Shown piece after piece: positions 40,310 through 40,493 of a stretch of 40,493 bases of DNA. Made by a program: the position numbers and the translations under genes. The notes beneath the pieces are model-generated. The model was not told the DNA's origin, made no database searches, and saw nothing but the letters and a program-made list of their open reading frames with translations. Position 1 is the stretch's first letter. Every line of letters starts with the position of its first letter. This DNA comes from Promethearchaeota archaeon (lineage in GTDB: Archaea > Asgardarchaeota > Lokiarchaeia > Sigyniarchaeales > SOKP01), in NCBI GenBank assembly GCA_004524535.1, contig SDNY01000018.1, positions 1 through 40,493 of the forward strand, given 5' to 3'.

Positions 40310-40493
40310 TGGAAATATTTAATGAAATGGAAGAAAGATTTGTTGAAATTAATGGAATAAAACTTCACACTGTTATAATTGGTTCAGGAGAACCTTTAAT
40401 GCTATTACATGGCTTTCCTGACTTTTGGTATGGATGGAGAGATATAATTCTCGGACTAAAGGACAAATATAGATTAATAGTTCCAGATATGCG
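40310..40493 (+). CDS. alpha/beta hydrolase, truncated by window end
   Basis: Read by eye: MEIFNEMEERFVEINGIKLHTVIIGSGEPLMLLHGFPDFWYGWRDIILGLKDKYRLIVPDM. Confidence 0.85.

Noticed and set aside
1-40493. CRISPR arrays, transposases, integrases, phage genes, toxin-antitoxin or defence operons
   Set aside because: None seen: no regularly spaced repeats and no recognisable mobile-element or defence domains in the ORFs.

Overview
AT-rich archaeal window, most likely Asgard (Lokiarchaeia-like). This rests on a longin + Arf-like GTPase, a Rab-like GTPase, stand-alone longin-like proteins, archaeal AlaRS, archaeal DtdA, CdhE, an FtsZ-family protein, EndoQ, SD-led genes and frequent TTG starts. About 30 protein-coding genes are supportable. 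No rRNA, tRNA, CRISPR array or transposon was recognised. The most striking item is a single 1092-aa ORF (10630-13908) that joins a PflA-type radical-SAM activase (CNLRCLWC) to a complete glycyl radical enzyme (GCVEP thiyl-Cys motif, C-terminal RIAGY glycyl loop), i.e. an apparent self-activating glycyl radical enzyme. Other highlights: a longin-Arf GTPase-TPR-polybasic-tail protein; a giant DUF2341 surface protein translationally coupled to a longin-like/winged-helix protein; a co-oriented redox cluster (22232-28411) with two paralogous QueG/reductive-dehalogenase-like Fe-S proteins, flavodoxin, DUF169, a Cys-rich ferredoxin-like protein and an alkylsulfatase-like MBL hydrolase; a Rab-like GTPase with degenerate G3 and a Cys-pair C-terminus; and two genes whose reading frames extend well upstream of any ATG/GTG/TTG. 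All family calls were made by eye from motifs, with no database search.
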